A stretch of DNA of 41,092 nt. Source: Chloroflexi bacterium 54-19 (lineage in GTDB: Bacteria; Chloroflexota; Chloroflexia; Chloroheliales; Chloroheliaceae). Position numbers and translations under genes: made by a program. The notes beneath the pieces are model-generated. The model worked only from the letters and a program-made list of their open reading frames with translations. It was not told where the DNA came from and did not search any database. Positions 40,684 to 41,092 of the stretch are shown one piece after another. The stretch's first letter is position 1. The number at the start of each line of letters is the position of its first letter. The stretch is from NCBI GenBank assembly GCA_001898225.1, contig MKTJ01000013.1, positions 1 through 41,092 on the forward strand. The letters run 5' to 3'.

Positions 40684-41092
40684 ATGTTCGATGTTTCCGC
40701 TTACCAGAATCCTTACCTGCGCGAAGGAGATACCAGGTTACAATCGGTCCTCTCGATAAACCTGGCCCAGGCCAATTTGCAAGCCCAGCCTGTGCCCCTG
40801 GCCCTGGGTATCGTGATTGACCGCAGCGGTTCCATGGAAGGCCAGAAAATTGAAGCGGCTAAAGACGCCGCCGTCCGGGTTATCCAGGCCGCCGATGATA
40901 CGACCGCGTTTATGGTGGTAACTTTTAACGAAATCGCCAATGTGATTGTGCCGCCCTGCGCCGCTACGCCCGACAATAAACAGCGCGCCGTCCAGGCTAT
41001 CCGGGCTATCTACAGCAACGGCGGCACCTGTATGTCTACCGGCTTGCAGGCGGTCGCCCGCGAGATGATTTCAGCCCAGGGGCGGGTCCGCA
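40684..41092 (+). CDS. VWA-domain protein (cut by the right window edge)
   Basis: ATG at 40684 behind AAAGGAG, open to the window end (136 codons). The von Willebrand factor A fold is clear: 'PLALGIVIDRSGSMEG' carries the metal-ion-dependent adhesion site Asp46-x-Ser48-x-Ser50, and 'YSNGGTCMSTGLQAV' supplies the conserved threonine. 'AAKDAAVRVIQAADDTTAFMVVTFN' is the usual second strand region. No signal peptide is seen, so it is probably cytoplasmic, like TerY-type VWA proteins. It lies 19 bases after the kinase gene, so it is the third member of the same operon. Whether it also carries a zinc ribbon or FHA domain lies outside the window. Confidence 0.9.
   Translation, partial: MFDVSAYQNPYLREGDTRLQSVLSINLAQANLQAQPVPLALGIVIDRSGSMEGQKIEAAKDAAVRVIQAADDTTAFMVVTFNEIANVIVPPCAATPDNKQRAVQAIRAIYSNGGTCMSTGLQAVAREMISAQGRVR

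Overview
The window is a stretch of bacterial chromosome, mostly about 55-60 % GC, densely packed with genes and without rRNA, tRNA or CRISPR that I can see. The gene content points to a Chloroflexota-like organism: LysW-carrier amino-acid genes (lysZ, lysJ), a PknG-like kinase with zinc ribbons, a DUF2419/Qng1 queuosine-salvage enzyme, lipoproteins and many TTG/GTG starts behind good Shine-Dalgarno sequences. This assignment is an inference from family distribution, not proven by a marker gene.

Left part (1-8.7 kb). The 5' part of a tyrosine recombinase gene runs off the left edge. A minus-strand run pspA - unknown gene - miaA ends at a clear terminator. Divergent from pspA lies an iron(siderophore)-binding lipoprotein followed by an FhuF-type ferric-siderophore reductase, together an iron-uptake pair without its permease. 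Then come an AlkZ/YcaQ-like winged-helix protein, a nitrilase and a small unknown protein.

Middle (8.7-21.7 kb). Minus strand: lysZ-lysJ and a CopC-CopD-YtkA fusion, probably one transcript. Plus strand: a BCS1-like AAA+ ATPase, an MmpL/RND exporter, a secreted M28 peptidase, a GIY-YIG protein and a large lipoprotein with a glycosidase-like barrel.

Minus-strand block (21.7-34.4 kb). Read in transcription order: MBL-fold hydrolase and CPBP protease; IclR regulator, GH63-like glycosidase, a REC-GAF-histidine-kinase-like protein without its phospho-acceptor histidine, and Qng1; then an AT-rich HEAT-repeat gene resembling the C-terminal half of a STAND/NACHT protein; then kptA-queG. Queuosine synthesis (QueG) and queuosine salvage (Qng1) therefore sit at one locus, separated by an apparent foreign insert.

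Right end (34.8-41.1 kb). uppP converges on a SpoT-type HD hydrolase. Then a strong promoter precedes a tandem set of three signalling genes: a zinc-ribbon PP2C phosphatase, a triple-zinc-ribbon PknG-like kinase with TPRs, and a VWA-domain protein cut by the window end. This kinase/phosphatase/VWA triad is the most likely coherent 'system' in the window.

The intergenic DNA is also notable. Three dispersed repeat families recur: strictly 7-bp-phased heptamer arrays, REP-like hairpins with a GAA loop and compensatory stem changes, and a 25-bp CGTTGAACG-type repeat. All three are stacked together at 21.7-21.9 kb and 34.4-34.5 kb.
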